Positions 15,821-24,321 are shown, counted from the stretch's first letter. The stretch: DNA of 64,000 nt from Allobosea sp. CS1GBMeth4 (GCF_900185715.1 NZ_FYAS01000007.1:248001-312000), one strand, 5' to 3'. Numbers and translations: made by a program. The notes: generated from the letters alone by a model not told the origin.

Positions 15821-17251
15821 TCACTCGGCTGCCAGAGCCGGCTGCGCCCATTGCGCGGGGCGCCGGTCACGAAAGCTCGTCGCCTTCTCGAAAGCGCTGC
15901 CGACTCTCAGCACGAGATCGTCCTGGAAGGGCCGCCCGACGATCTGCATGTTCAGCGGCAGCCCTGCCGCCGAGAAGCCGGTGCAGACCGACAGCGCGGG
16001 GGATCCGGTGACGTTGAAGACGCGGGTGAAGGACGGCCGCGAGCGGGACATCATGTTGCCGAGCTCGCCGAGCTTCGGAGCGACGCCCGGCATCGTCGGG
16101 CAGATCAGGGCGTCGACGGCCTCGAACACCGTCGCGATCTCCGCAATCAGGCGCCCGCGCTCGCGCAGCGCGTTGACATAGTCGCAGGCCCGCACGAAGG
16201 CCCCCATCATGATGCGCTGGCGGGCGAGCTCGCCATACAGCTCCGGCGTCGCCTTCAGGGTCTCCTCGTGGAAGGCGAAGGCTTCCGAGCGCGAGATCAA
16301 CGCGGCCACATCGCCATAGGCGGAGAGCGGCGACAGGGTGACGTCGATTACCTCGCAGCCGAGGTCCCGGAAGGTCGTCAGCGCCGCCTCGATACCCGCC
16401 TTGATCTCGGGATCGCTCTCGGCATCCGTCTCGAAGAAATGCCGGACGACGCCGATGCGCAGTCCCTTCACATCCTTCTGCAGGGAGCCGCGGAAGTCCG
16501 GCTTCGCGACATCGGCGCTGCCGGGATCAAGCGGATCGTGCTGCGCCAGCACGTCCATCATCAGCGCGCAGTCCTCGCTGGTCCAGCACATCGGGCCGCC
16601 ATGGTCGAGGCTGAAGGAGAGCGGCAGGATGCCTCGGCGGCTGACCAGTCCATAGGTCGGCTTGAGCCCCGCGATGCCGCACCAGGCCGCCGGCCCGCGG
16701 ATCGAGCCGCCCGTGTCCGTTCCCATCGAGCCCATCGCCAGCCCGGCGGCGATCGCGGCCCCCGCACCGGAGGACGATCCCGCCGGATCATGCGCGAGGT
16801 TCCAGGGGTTCCTGGCCGGAGGCCAAGGCAGATCGAAGGAGGTGCCGCCGATGGCGAATTCCCAGGTCGACAATTTGCCGAGCAGGATCGTGCCGGCCTC
16901 CGCCAACAGACGAGTCGTCGTCGCATCCTCTTCAGGGACATGGTCCCGGTAGAGGGCGGAATGGCCGGTCGTGGGGATGCCCCTGGTGTTGTAGATGTCC
17001 TTGAGGCCGATCGGCACCCCATGCAGCGGCCCCTTGTAGCCGCCCTTCATGATCTCGGCTTCGGCCTTCCGGGCGGCGGCCATCGCCTGCTCCGGCAGCA
17101 CGCGGATATAGGCGTTGAGCTGCCCGTCGAAGGCCTCGATGCGGGAGAGGTAGGCGGCTGTCAGCTCCACCGGGGAAAGCGTCTTGGCCTTCAGCAGCGG
17201 GGCGGCCTCGGCGATCGTCAGGTCGTACAGCGCGGTCATGGCGGACCTCAT
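15821..17251 (-). CDS. Amidase-signature enzyme 3, paired with a small AtzG-like protein
   Basis: This 476-aa amidase-signature protein has Lys84 (HGVPIGLKDIYN), a GSSSGAG loop (~159-165) and nucleophile Ser183 (GTDTGGSIR). It shares SRSEAFAFHEETLKATPELYGE with amidase 2. The start at 17251 overlaps the stop of the 63-aa gene by ATGA; an internal ATG four codons later is also possible. Conserved blocks suggest amidases 2 and 3 arose by duplication of a small-gene/amidase pair. Confidence 0.92.
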   Translation of the reverse strand: MRSAMTALYDLTIAEAAPLLKAKTLSPVELTAAYLSRIEAFDGQLNAYIRVLPEQAMAAARKAEAEIMKGGYKGPLHGVPIGLKDIYNTRGIPTTGHSALYRDHVPEEDATTTRLLAEAGTILLGKLSTWEFAIGGTSFDLPWPPARNPWNLAHDPAGSSSGAGAAIAAGLAMGSMGTDTGGSIRGPAAWCGIAGLKPTYGLVSRRGILPLSFSLDHGGPMCWTSEDCALMMDVLAQHDPLDPGSADVAKPDFRGSLQKDVKGLRIGVVRHFFETDAESDPEIKAGIEAALTTFRDLGCEVIDVTLSPLSAYGDVAALISRSEAFAFHEETLKATPELYGELARQRIMMGAFVRACDYVNALRERGRLIAEIATVFEAVDALICPTMPGVAPKLGELGNMMSRSRPSFTRVFNVTGSPALSVCTGFSAAGLPLNMQIVGRPFQDDLVLRVGSAFEKATSFRDRRPAQWAQPALAAE

Positions 17252-17439
17252 TTCGTCCAGAGACGGAGGGTGTGGGCCGGCTCCTGCAGATAGCTGCGCT
17301 TGACCCGGATGGAGCGGGCGGCGGTTTCCAGATCGGTGACGGCGCCCTTCAGCGCCGCGAGCGTCTCGGGGCCGACCTTCAGGCCGTATTCGGCGAGCTT
17401 GGCCTCGATCGGGAGCGGCTTGTCGGAGTTGTCGGTCAT
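17248..17439 (-). CDS. Small AtzG/GatC-like amidase partner 3
   Basis: This 63-aa protein starts MTDNSDKPLP and ends RSYLQEPAHTLRLWTK. The frame is open for 53 more codons upstream, but those overlap amidase 4 and have no ribosome-binding site. GAGAGG precedes the ATG at 17439. It ends with the EPAH motif like its two paralogues, with TLRLW instead of the VF/IF pair. It could serve amidase 3 (overlapping downstream), amidase 4 (40 bp upstream), or both. Confidence 0.72.
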   Translation of the reverse strand: MTDNSDKPLPIEAKLAEYGLKVGPETLAALKGAVTDLETAARSIRVKRSYLQEPAHTLRLWTK

Positions 17440-17479
17440 GATGGCCTCTCGGGGACAGGCGGAGGGGAGCAGGCGGCGG

Positions 17480-18904
17480 CTATTCGGCCGCGAGGCTCGC
17501 CGGCCCCGCAGCTTCGAGATCGGGCCGGCGCGCGCGCCAGGCGGTGGCGGCCTCGTAGGCCTGGGCGGCGCGGTAGATCGTCGCCTCGCCGAAGGCATGG
17601 CCGGCGATCTGCACGGAGAGCGGCAGCCCTGCAGCCGAGAAGCCGCAGCACATCGTCAGCGCCGGCATGCCGGTGACGTTGAAGGGGAAGGTCAGCGGCG
17701 GCTTGGTGAACAGGCCGAACTTCGGGACCTCGGTGATCGCCGGGGCCGGAGTCGCGGTCGCGGCGCAGACCATGATGTCGAAGCGCGACATGGTTTGCGC
17801 CACTGCCGCGACCAGTTCCGCGCGCAGGCGCAGCGCCTGGACATAGTCGCTCGCATCGATCATGCCGGCGAGCAGCAGTCGATCGCGCAGGATCTCGCCA
17901 TAGAGTTCCGGTCTGGCCTGGATGTTGGGCTCATGAACGGCGAAGGCCTCCGACAGCAGGATCATCAAGCCGCAGGCGGCGAAATCGGCCAGCGGCGGCA
18001 GCGCCACCTCCTCGACCACCGCGCCGAGACCGGCCAGCGTTGCAGCCACACCGGCGACCGCGCTCTGGACCTCCTCGGTGGCCTCGGCCTGCGCCCCGAG
18101 CGAGGGCACATAGCCGATGCGGAGCCCCTTCACGCCGGCCTCCAGCAGCGCTTCCGGCGCGGGATCGGGACGGTCGGCACTGGCGGGATCGAGCGGGTCG
18201 TGCCCGGCGAGCACCTTCATCAGCAGCGCGTTGTCCTCGACCGTCCAGGTCATCGGCCCGATATGGTCGAGGCTCTGCGCGAGCGGCAGCACCCCGCGCC
18301 GGCTCACCAGTCCATAGGTCGGCTTCATCCCGACGATCCCGCAGAACGCCGCCGGCAGGCGGATCGAGCCGCCCGTATCGGTGCCCAGCGCCGCGGGCAC
18401 ATAGCCCGCCGCCACCGCGGCGCCCGAGCCCGACGAGGACCCGCCGGTGAAATGCGCGAGCTTCCAGGGGTTGCGCGCCGGCGGGAACGGCAGGTCGAAG
18501 GAGGGGCCGCCCATCGCGAATTCATGGGTCGCGAGCTTGCCCAGGATGACGGCGCCCGCCGCCTTCAGCTTCCGCGTGACGGCGGCGTCGTCCTTCGCCC
18601 AGTTGTCGATGAGCTGATGCGAATGGGCGGTGGTCCGCACGCCCTTGAGGTCGATGATGTCCTTCAGCCCCACGGGCACGCCGTGCAAGGGCCCGCGGCT
18701 GATGCCGGCCATGACCTCGCCCTCCGCCTTCCTGGCCTGGGCCAAAGCGAGATCGGCCGTGACTTCGATGAAGGCGTGGGTCAGCCCGTCGAGCGCGGCG
18801 ACCCGAGCGATCAGGGCCTTCGTCAGCTCCACCGGGGAGATGGTCCTGGCGGCGATGGCCCCGGCAAGTTCGGCGACGGTCATGAAATGCAGTGGAGCGG
18901 ACAT
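17480..18904 (-). CDS. Amidase-signature enzyme 4 (no small partner of its own upstream)
   Basis: This 474-aa amidase-signature enzyme has Lys81 (HGVPVGLKDIID), a GGSSSGSG loop (~154-161) and nucleophile Ser180 (GTDTGGSIR). The start at 18904 is preferred over the open extension to 18997 because AGAAGG precedes it and the family's N-terminus begins here (TVAELAGAIAARTISPVEL). It is the first enzyme gene after the binding-protein gene. Unlike the other three amidases it is not preceded by a small-subunit gene, so it may act alone or share small partner 3. Confidence 0.92.
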   Translation of the reverse strand: MSAPLHFMTVAELAGAIAARTISPVELTKALIARVAALDGLTHAFIEVTADLALAQARKAEGEVMAGISRGPLHGVPVGLKDIIDLKGVRTTAHSHQLIDNWAKDDAAVTRKLKAAGAVILGKLATHEFAMGGPSFDLPFPPARNPWKLAHFTGGSSSGSGAAVAAGYVPAALGTDTGGSIRLPAAFCGIVGMKPTYGLVSRRGVLPLAQSLDHIGPMTWTVEDNALLMKVLAGHDPLDPASADRPDPAPEALLEAGVKGLRIGYVPSLGAQAEATEEVQSAVAGVAATLAGLGAVVEEVALPPLADFAACGLMILLSEAFAVHEPNIQARPELYGEILRDRLLLAGMIDASDYVQALRLRAELVAAVAQTMSRFDIMVCAATATPAPAITEVPKFGLFTKPPLTFPFNVTGMPALTMCCGFSAAGLPLSVQIAGHAFGEATIYRAAQAYEAATAWRARRPDLEAAGPASLAAE

Positions 18905-19000
18905 GGCACGGGCCTTCTGGCGGCGCCGACTCGCGGCGGGACCGGACAAATTGGTGGGGGCGGGGAAGCGGGCCAGGGAGGAGCCCGCCCCCGGCAAGCA

Positions 19001-20632
19001 TCAGTCGAGGCTGATCGTCACGAAGTCCTGCATCCAGCTCTGGGCCGGCACGAAGCCCTTGACCTTGGGCGACATGGCGCGGGGGTTCAGGTCATGGACG
19101 ATGAAGAGCCGGCCTGCCTGCTCGCTGACGATCTCGTGCAGGCGAATGAACATGGCGAGCGACTTCTCGGGCTCGAAGGTGTTCATCGCCTTGTCCGCGA
19201 GCTCGTCGAATTCCTTGTTGTCGAACCAGCCCCAGTTGAGCCCGCCGGGCGCGCGCCGGGCCGTGGCGAAATGGCTGATCATGCCGGATACGGGATCGAC
19301 CGAGCCCAGCGAGATGTTGATCGCGTCGTAGGTGGGCGCGCGCTCCCAGCCCTTGAAGAACAGGTCGAGCAGGGCGTTCCAGTCCAGCACCTCGAACTTG
19401 ACGCGGAAGCCCACCGCCTCGAGCTGCGCCTTGACCAGCTCGTTCATCGGCAGAGGCTGCATCTGGCCGGACCCCGAGGTCGAGATGCCGACGGTGATGG
19501 CGCAGGGGTAGCAGCCTGCCTCCTTGAGCAGGGCGGTCGCCTTCTTCGGGTCGTAGGGGTAGGTCTTCGGCTTGCCGTAGATCGCCTGGTGCGGTGTGAA
19601 CAGCGCTTCGCTGGCCTCGGCGATCCCGCCGAGCATCTCGACCATCTCCTTCCGATCCATCGCATGGTTGGCCGCCTGGCGGACACGGATGTCCTTGAAG
19701 GCGCCACGCTGGAAATTGAACTGGTAGTGCCAGTTGTGAGGGTAGGTCAGCGTGGTCACGCGCATGCCGGCTGCCCGCAGCCGTGGCAACGTGTCGGGCG
19801 ACGGCGCCTCGATGAAGTCGACCTGACCGGACAGCAGCGCCGCAGCCCGGGTCGTTGCCTCCGGCATCGGGATCAGTACCATCCGGTCGTGCTTGGGGAT
19901 GCGCGCCGGGTTCCAGTAATCCGGGTTCTTCACGAGTTCCAGCCGCTCGCGCGGTACGACCGAGCCGAACTTGTAGGGCCCGGACCCTTGCGGCGAGAGC
20001 GCATAGACCTTGTAGTCGTTGCCCGCCTTTTCCAGCGCGCATTTCGAGATCACGAACCAGACGGCCATGTTGTAGGGGAAGACCGATTCCGGCACCTTGG
20101 TGTCGATCGCGATCGTGTAGTCGTCGATCTTGACGGCGCCGGCGACGTTGACGGTGCGCGATCGGTTGCGCGCGAAATGCACCGGATTGAACTGCGGTGC
20201 CTTGTCGTCGGTGATACGGGCGATGTTCCACAGCGCCGCCTCCGCATTCCAGGGGCAGCCGTCATGGAATTTCACGTCGCGCCGGAGTTCGAAGATCCAG
20301 CGCCTGTTGTTTGCGGGGTCGGGATACCACTTCGAGGCCAGCCCCGCGGTCGGCACCGCCTCGCGCTCCGAGCTCGTGAGGTCCCAGTTCAGGAAGCTGT
20401 CGTAAAGCGAGAAGCCGACGAAGCGCTGGCCTTCGGCGCCCTGATCGGGATGGCCGGTCCAGTCCGGAATGTCGCCGGCCGTCATGGCCAGCCGCAATAC
20501 GCTCTCCCCCGAAAGAGCCGGCGCGGCCGAACCAAACAGTGCGGCGACACCGAGGGTCAGCCCGGCGACCATGGCTGGAAAAGACACCGGAGCGCCGGGC
20601 TTGGACTTCGGGAGCGATGCCGGGAACCGCAT
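19001..20632 (-). CDS. ABC transporter substrate-binding protein, family 5, paralogue of 1013-2620
   Basis: This 543-aa periplasmic receptor has an N-terminal signal peptide (about residues 1-42, ending APALSGES). The mature part matches the first receptor through most of its length (MTAGDIPDWTGHPDQG, NRRWIFELRRDVKFHDG, CYPCAITVGISTSGSG). GGAGGT lies 8 bp before the ATG. No permease or ATPase genes follow; four amidases do. It therefore most likely delivers its ligand to the transporter encoded at 2709-6774. It is the first gene after the second sigma-54 promoter. Confidence 0.93.
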   Translation of the reverse strand: MRFPASLPKSKPGAPVSFPAMVAGLTLGVAALFGSAAPALSGESVLRLAMTAGDIPDWTGHPDQGAEGQRFVGFSLYDSFLNWDLTSSEREAVPTAGLASKWYPDPANNRRWIFELRRDVKFHDGCPWNAEAALWNIARITDDKAPQFNPVHFARNRSRTVNVAGAVKIDDYTIAIDTKVPESVFPYNMAVWFVISKCALEKAGNDYKVYALSPQGSGPYKFGSVVPRERLELVKNPDYWNPARIPKHDRMVLIPMPEATTRAAALLSGQVDFIEAPSPDTLPRLRAAGMRVTTLTYPHNWHYQFNFQRGAFKDIRVRQAANHAMDRKEMVEMLGGIAEASEALFTPHQAIYGKPKTYPYDPKKATALLKEAGCYPCAITVGISTSGSGQMQPLPMNELVKAQLEAVGFRVKFEVLDWNALLDLFFKGWERAPTYDAINISLGSVDPVSGMISHFATARRAPGGLNWGWFDNKEFDELADKAMNTFEPEKSLAMFIRLHEIVSEQAGRLFIVHDLNPRAMSPKVKGFVPAQSWMQDFVTISLD

Positions 20633-20686
20633 GTGACCTCCGGAATGGGCGACTGCTGGACGCTGAAAGGGCTCGAGAGACTCTTC

Positions 20687-20703
20687 TGCAATCGCCGTGC
20701 CAA
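20687..20703 (-). promoter_or_regulatory. Sigma-54 (RpoN) promoter of the amidase operon
   Basis: Read on the minus strand, TTGGCACG-GCGA-TTGCA is a full match to the -24/-12 consensus with 10 nt between the GG and GC. The predicted start site is near 20676, about 44 nt before the ATG at 20632. That is the same leader length as at the rightward operon's sigma-54 promoter. Confidence 0.85.
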
Positions 20704-20712
20704 CGATCCGTT

Positions 20713-20724
20713 ATTGTATCCAAT
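20713..20724 (-). promoter_or_regulatory. Proximal copy of 12-bp operator-like element, operon 2
   Basis: On the minus strand the site reads ATTGGATACAAT and ends 9 bp before TTGGCACG. This reproduces the spacing and orientation of the element at 921-932, which differs at one base. A regulator bound here would lie against the upstream face of the sigma-54 promoter. Confidence 0.6.
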
Positions 20725-20976
20725 TGACTGGAGACCCCCTCTTCATGAGGCGAGGGGCGGGGATTTCGACGCGTATTCGCGAATGTCTCTGGAGCGATTG
20801 CATCCACGTCGATCGCTGCTGGGCTCTCCAAAAGACTCGACGAAATCGCCGAAATTGCATCGTCGGGCCAGCACGTGGGCGCTATCGACACATCTGAAGC
20901 GACGAATCCGACCGGATGAAGCGAGCCGTGGTCGCGAGTCGCCGCCCGCCGCTCTCGACGGGGCGTGCGCCTCACA

Positions 20977-20988
20977 AATGGATACAAT
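20977..20988 (-). promoter_or_regulatory. Distal copy of 12-bp operator-like element, operon 2
   Basis: On the minus strand the site reads ATTGTATCCATT, one base from a perfect inverted copy of the proximal site. It sits about 280 bp upstream of the -24 element. Partial matches (ATTGCATCCA at 20797-20806, ATTGCATCG at 20854-20862) lie between the two copies. Confidence 0.5.
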
Positions 20989-21176
20989 TTACTCTGATGC
21001 GCGCAATTTCAGCAGGCCCGTGCGCGTTGCTACGCCGTTCGATGAGATGCCGGATTGTCCGGACCCGACCTGCTCCCGATCGAGTGGTCCGGCACGACGA
21101 GCCCGCCCGATGAAGGCCGTCCCGCTGGGCCGGCAGCACAGGCTCGGGCCACCAGCCTCGGTCGCTCCGCATTCCG

Positions 21177-22679
21177 TCAGCGGAACGCGCGCCGATCGAT
21201 CGGAAAGACGCCGGGCCGCAGCCGCCGGAACGGCAGGGTCTCGATCCGGCTGGTGCAGGGGCCGGGCGTCGCAACGGTGAAGCTGCCCTTCGCGATGCCG
21301 TCATAGGCGCGCCGATGGGCCACCGCCGCCTTGACGCCGATGGCCTTGAGCCCTCGCGGCTCGATGCCTTGCGAGCGCCATTGCCCGAGGTCGAAGGGCG
21401 GCGTCTTGCGGCTGGTCAGCAGGATGGTGACGCCGCCGGTCCTCACCACGGCGCACGCTCCCATGTCGAAATGCGAGCCCTGCGAGGCGGCGAGATGACT
21501 GTTGAGGTCTTCGAGCGCGAACGCGCCGTCGCTCGCGCTGACGAAGGCGGCCTCGATCTCGACCGGCCCTTCGGCGATCGCGCTGCCCTTGCCGCCGACC
21601 GAAAGCCGGCGGATCTCGCCGGGCCTTGCACCCGCCATCGCGGCGACCGCCGCCGGGTCGGCGATGGCGACGGCGCAGTTCTCGACGCGGTGCCGCAGGA
21701 AGGCGCGCAGCACCGAGGTGCCGTCGCCCGGTGCACCGCCGCCGATATTGTCGGCCGGCTCGACGACGATATAGGGCCCGCCCGCCGCGCGCCGGAGCTC
21801 CGTGATCGCGTGGTCGATGTCCCACTCCGCCGGCAGGCCGAGTTCGCGCAAGTCCGTCGTGGTCCGTATCAGGCGGGCGAGCGCGTCTCCGGCGTCATCG
21901 TCCGGCCCGGTGAAGGCGACCGCGAAGGCGACGCCCGCCTCCGGGACATCCGAGAACGAATAGCCACCGACGACGTTCGTGACCCAGATGGCCGGATTCT
22001 CCTCCTCGATCCGGCGCGCCAGCACCTCGAGGTCCTTCATCGGCCGGTCGGCCGTGCCGGTTCCGGTCGGCGGCCACATCACCGGCGCGTTGGCCGAGAG
22101 CATGCGCGGCACCTCGCCGGTATTCAGGGCCCGCGCCAGCAGCTCGGCCGAGCGCACGGCGGATTCCCGCGCATCCGTGTGCGGGTTCTCGCGATAGGCG
22201 ACGAGCGCGCTGGCGTGCCGCGCCATCGCGGCGGTGAAATTGGCGTGCAGGTCGAAGACGCCGAAGACGGGCAGCGCCTCGCAGCCGGGTACCGAGCGGA
22301 TATGGGCGAGCAGCGCGCCTTCGGGGTCGAGGTTCCCGGTCGTGACCATCGCGCCGTGCAGCGCCAGCCAGATGCCGTCGAGGCCGCCGGAGGCGAGCGC
22401 GGCCCGCAGCCCGCCGTCGAATTCGCTGAGGAAGCGTTCGAACACGGCGTGATCGACCGTGCCGGCGGGCAGGGCGGTGTAATCCACGGTCGGCAGGACC
22501 TCCCAGTCTTCCGCCGCGGCGACCGCGAGGAAGCCGTCGACGGTCGAGCCGTCGCCGCGCCGCTGCAGCAGCTGCTCGCCCGCGCGGATGGTGAAATCCG
22601 CCAGTGTCGTGATCTCGTCGACGAAGCTGTGGGTCTCGTGGAAGAGCGATCCGAGCAGGATCCTGCGACGCTTGGGCAT
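21177..22679 (-). CDS. M81 (MlrC-like) metallohydrolase 1
   Basis: This 500-aa M81-family protein starts MPKRRRILLGSLFHETHSF. Family landmarks are HETHSF, FDLHANFT (metal-binding Asp and His), ENPHTD (metal-binding His) and the C-terminal PADNIGGGAPGD loop. MlrC, the founding member, opens linearised microcystin; most relatives sit beside peptide ABC systems and have unknown substrates. A 74-codon upstream extension of the frame contains no conserved sequence and is rejected. It is divergent from the M81 gene at 22861, with 181 bp between. No signal peptide is seen, so it is cytoplasmic. Confidence 0.9.
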   Translation of the reverse strand: MPKRRRILLGSLFHETHSFVDEITTLADFTIRAGEQLLQRRGDGSTVDGFLAVAAAEDWEVLPTVDYTALPAGTVDHAVFERFLSEFDGGLRAALASGGLDGIWLALHGAMVTTGNLDPEGALLAHIRSVPGCEALPVFGVFDLHANFTAAMARHASALVAYRENPHTDARESAVRSAELLARALNTGEVPRMLSANAPVMWPPTGTGTADRPMKDLEVLARRIEEENPAIWVTNVVGGYSFSDVPEAGVAFAVAFTGPDDDAGDALARLIRTTTDLRELGLPAEWDIDHAITELRRAAGGPYIVVEPADNIGGGAPGDGTSVLRAFLRHRVENCAVAIADPAAVAAMAGARPGEIRRLSVGGKGSAIAEGPVEIEAAFVSASDGAFALEDLNSHLAASQGSHFDMGACAVVRTGGVTILLTSRKTPPFDLGQWRSQGIEPRGLKAIGVKAAVAHRRAYDGIAKGSFTVATPGPCTSRIETLPFRRLRPGVFPIDRRAFR

Positions 22680-22860
22680 GATCCGGGCCGCTCCCTGCGG
22701 ACGAAGCCGGAGCATCTCGGCCGCGGCTCTGTTCCGGATCAAGCCCGCATTGTTCCGCTGGGAGGAACGTCGATGCTTTGACAGTGCGCGCCCGCTGCCG
22801 GTTTCATGGTCGGCGGGCGGCCGGAGGGGTGGGCGCCGCCTTGCTCGGGAACGGATCCGC

Positions 22861-24321
22861 ATGCGCGTCTTCACCGCGTCGCTGGCGACGGAAACCAACA
22901 CCTTCGCGCCGCTCTTTGTCGACCGCAGTGCCTTCGAGAACGCCTTCTACTGCCCGCCGGGGAGCCATCCCGAGACGCCGACCCTGTGCTCGGCCCCGAT
23001 CGTCGCGGCACGCCGCCGCGCCGCCGCCGAGGGCTACGACCTCATCGAGGGCACGGCGACCTGGGCCGAGCCGGCCGGCCTGGTCTCGCGGGAGGGCTAT
23101 GAGAGCCTGCGCGACGAGATCCTCGGCCAGTTGCAGGCGGCGCTGCCGGTCGACATCGTGCTCCTCGGCCTGCACGGCGCGATGGTGGCGCAGGGTTACG
23201 ATGATTGCGAGGGCGATCTGATCGAGCGCGCGCGGGCGCTCGCCGGGCCGGCCTGCGTCATCGGCGTCGAGCTCGACATGCACTGCCATCTGAGCGCGCG
23301 GATGGTCGACAACGCCGACATCGTCGTCGCCTTCAAGGAGTTCCCCCACACCGATTTCCTGGCCCGGGCGGAAGACCTGCTGGAGCTCTGCCTCAGGGCG
23401 GCGCGCGGCGAGGTGAAGCCCGCGAGCGCCGTCTTCGACTGCCGCGGGCTCGCCGCCTTCATGACCAGCCGCGAGCCGGGCCGCGGCTTCGTCGACCGCA
23501 TCAAGGCGATGGAAGGCCGGGACGGCATCCTCAGCGTCTCCGTCGCGCATGGCTTCCAGGCGGCGGATGTCGCCGATCTCGGCACCAAGGTGCTCGTCAT
23601 CGCCGATGGCGACCGGGACAAGGCGGCGGCGCTGGCGAAACGGCTCGGACTCGAGATCCTCGGCTGGGGGCAGGGCGCTTCGCCCAGGCACTACAAACCG
23701 GAGGAAGGGATTGTGGCGGCCATCGAACTGGCCGAGCCCGGCCGGCCCGTCATCCTCGCCGATCGCTGGGATAATCCCGGTGGCGGCGTCGCCGGCGATT
23801 CCTCGGTGATGGTCGAGGCGCTGCTGCGCCATCCCGACATCCCGGCTGCGATCGGCGCGCTCTGGGACCCGGTCGCGGTCGGCCTGTGCCGCGCCGCAGG
23901 CGCTGGGGCGCGGATTCCGCTGCGCTTCGCCGGCAAGGCGGCGCCGAGCTCGGGCCGGCCGATCGATGCGGTGGTCGAGGTGGTCGGCACGAGTGCGGAC
24001 CTGCTGATCCCGTTCGAGCAGAGCCGGGTCTCGCTCGGCCCGGCGGCCGCGATCCGCATCGGCCGGCTCGACATCGTCCTGGCCTCGACCCGGGCCCAGA
24101 CCTTCAGCCCGCCGGTCTTCACCGATCTCGGCATCGATCTCGCCGGCAAGACGCTGGTCGTGGTCAAGTCCTCGAACCACTTCCATGCCGCCTTCGCGCC
24201 GATCGCGGCAGAGGTGCTCTATCTCGACAGCGGCGGCCCCTATCCACCCGATGCGAGCAAGATCCCCTACACCAAGGTCAGGCGCCCCTTCTCTCCGCTG
24301 GATCCCAACCCATGGCTGTAG
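22861..24321 (+). CDS. M81 (MlrC-like) metallohydrolase 2
   Basis: This 486-aa M81-family protein starts MRVFTASLATETNTFAP. The metal-binding motif is ELDMHCHLS, keeping Asp and His but with His where DLHAN has Asn. It also has EFPHTDF and WDNPGGGVAGDSS. The ribosome-binding site is weak. It opens a rightward run of six genes (22861-30674) ending with two permeases. Its stop overlaps the next start by 10 bases, implying coupled translation. The protein is clearly diverged from M81 proteins 1 and 3, so the three probably have different substrates. Confidence 0.9.
   Translation: MRVFTASLATETNTFAPLFVDRSAFENAFYCPPGSHPETPTLCSAPIVAARRRAAAEGYDLIEGTATWAEPAGLVSREGYESLRDEILGQLQAALPVDIVLLGLHGAMVAQGYDDCEGDLIERARALAGPACVIGVELDMHCHLSARMVDNADIVVAFKEFPHTDFLARAEDLLELCLRAARGEVKPASAVFDCRGLAAFMTSREPGRGFVDRIKAMEGRDGILSVSVAHGFQAADVADLGTKVLVIADGDRDKAAALAKRLGLEILGWGQGASPRHYKPEEGIVAAIELAEPGRPVILADRWDNPGGGVAGDSSVMVEALLRHPDIPAAIGALWDPVAVGLCRAAGAGARIPLRFAGKAAPSSGRPIDAVVEVVGTSADLLIPFEQSRVSLGPAAAIRIGRLDIVLASTRAQTFSPPVFTDLGIDLAGKTLVVVKSSNHFHAAFAPIAAEVLYLDSGGPYPPDASKIPYTKVRRPFSPLDPNPWL

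Larger units (their letters stand above)
20704..21176 (-). other. 473-bp regulatory intergenic region
   Basis: No credible gene is present. On the minus strand it separates the 3' end of the M81 gene from the amidase operon. It holds the two 12-bp elements, a 10-bp palindrome ATTCGCGAAT near 20773-20782 and two partial operator matches. The half next to the M81 gene (21000-21176) shows nothing I can interpret. Confidence 0.6.

Noticed and set aside
1..20703. Known cyanuric acid, pyrimidine (Rut) or urea-amidolyase pathway
   Set aside because: The marker enzymes AtzD, RutA, urea carboxylase and allophanate hydrolase are absent from the window; only loosely related hydrolase families are present.
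17300..21280. A 1,326-codon open frame on the + strand
   Set aside because: It lies opposite the amidases and receptor, is Arg/Gly/His/Asp-rich with no recognisable domain, and is typical of antisense frames in GC-rich DNA.
22680..22860. TTGACA near 22777 as a sigma-70 promoter for the M81/ABC run
   Set aside because: No acceptable -10 element lies 16-18 bp downstream.
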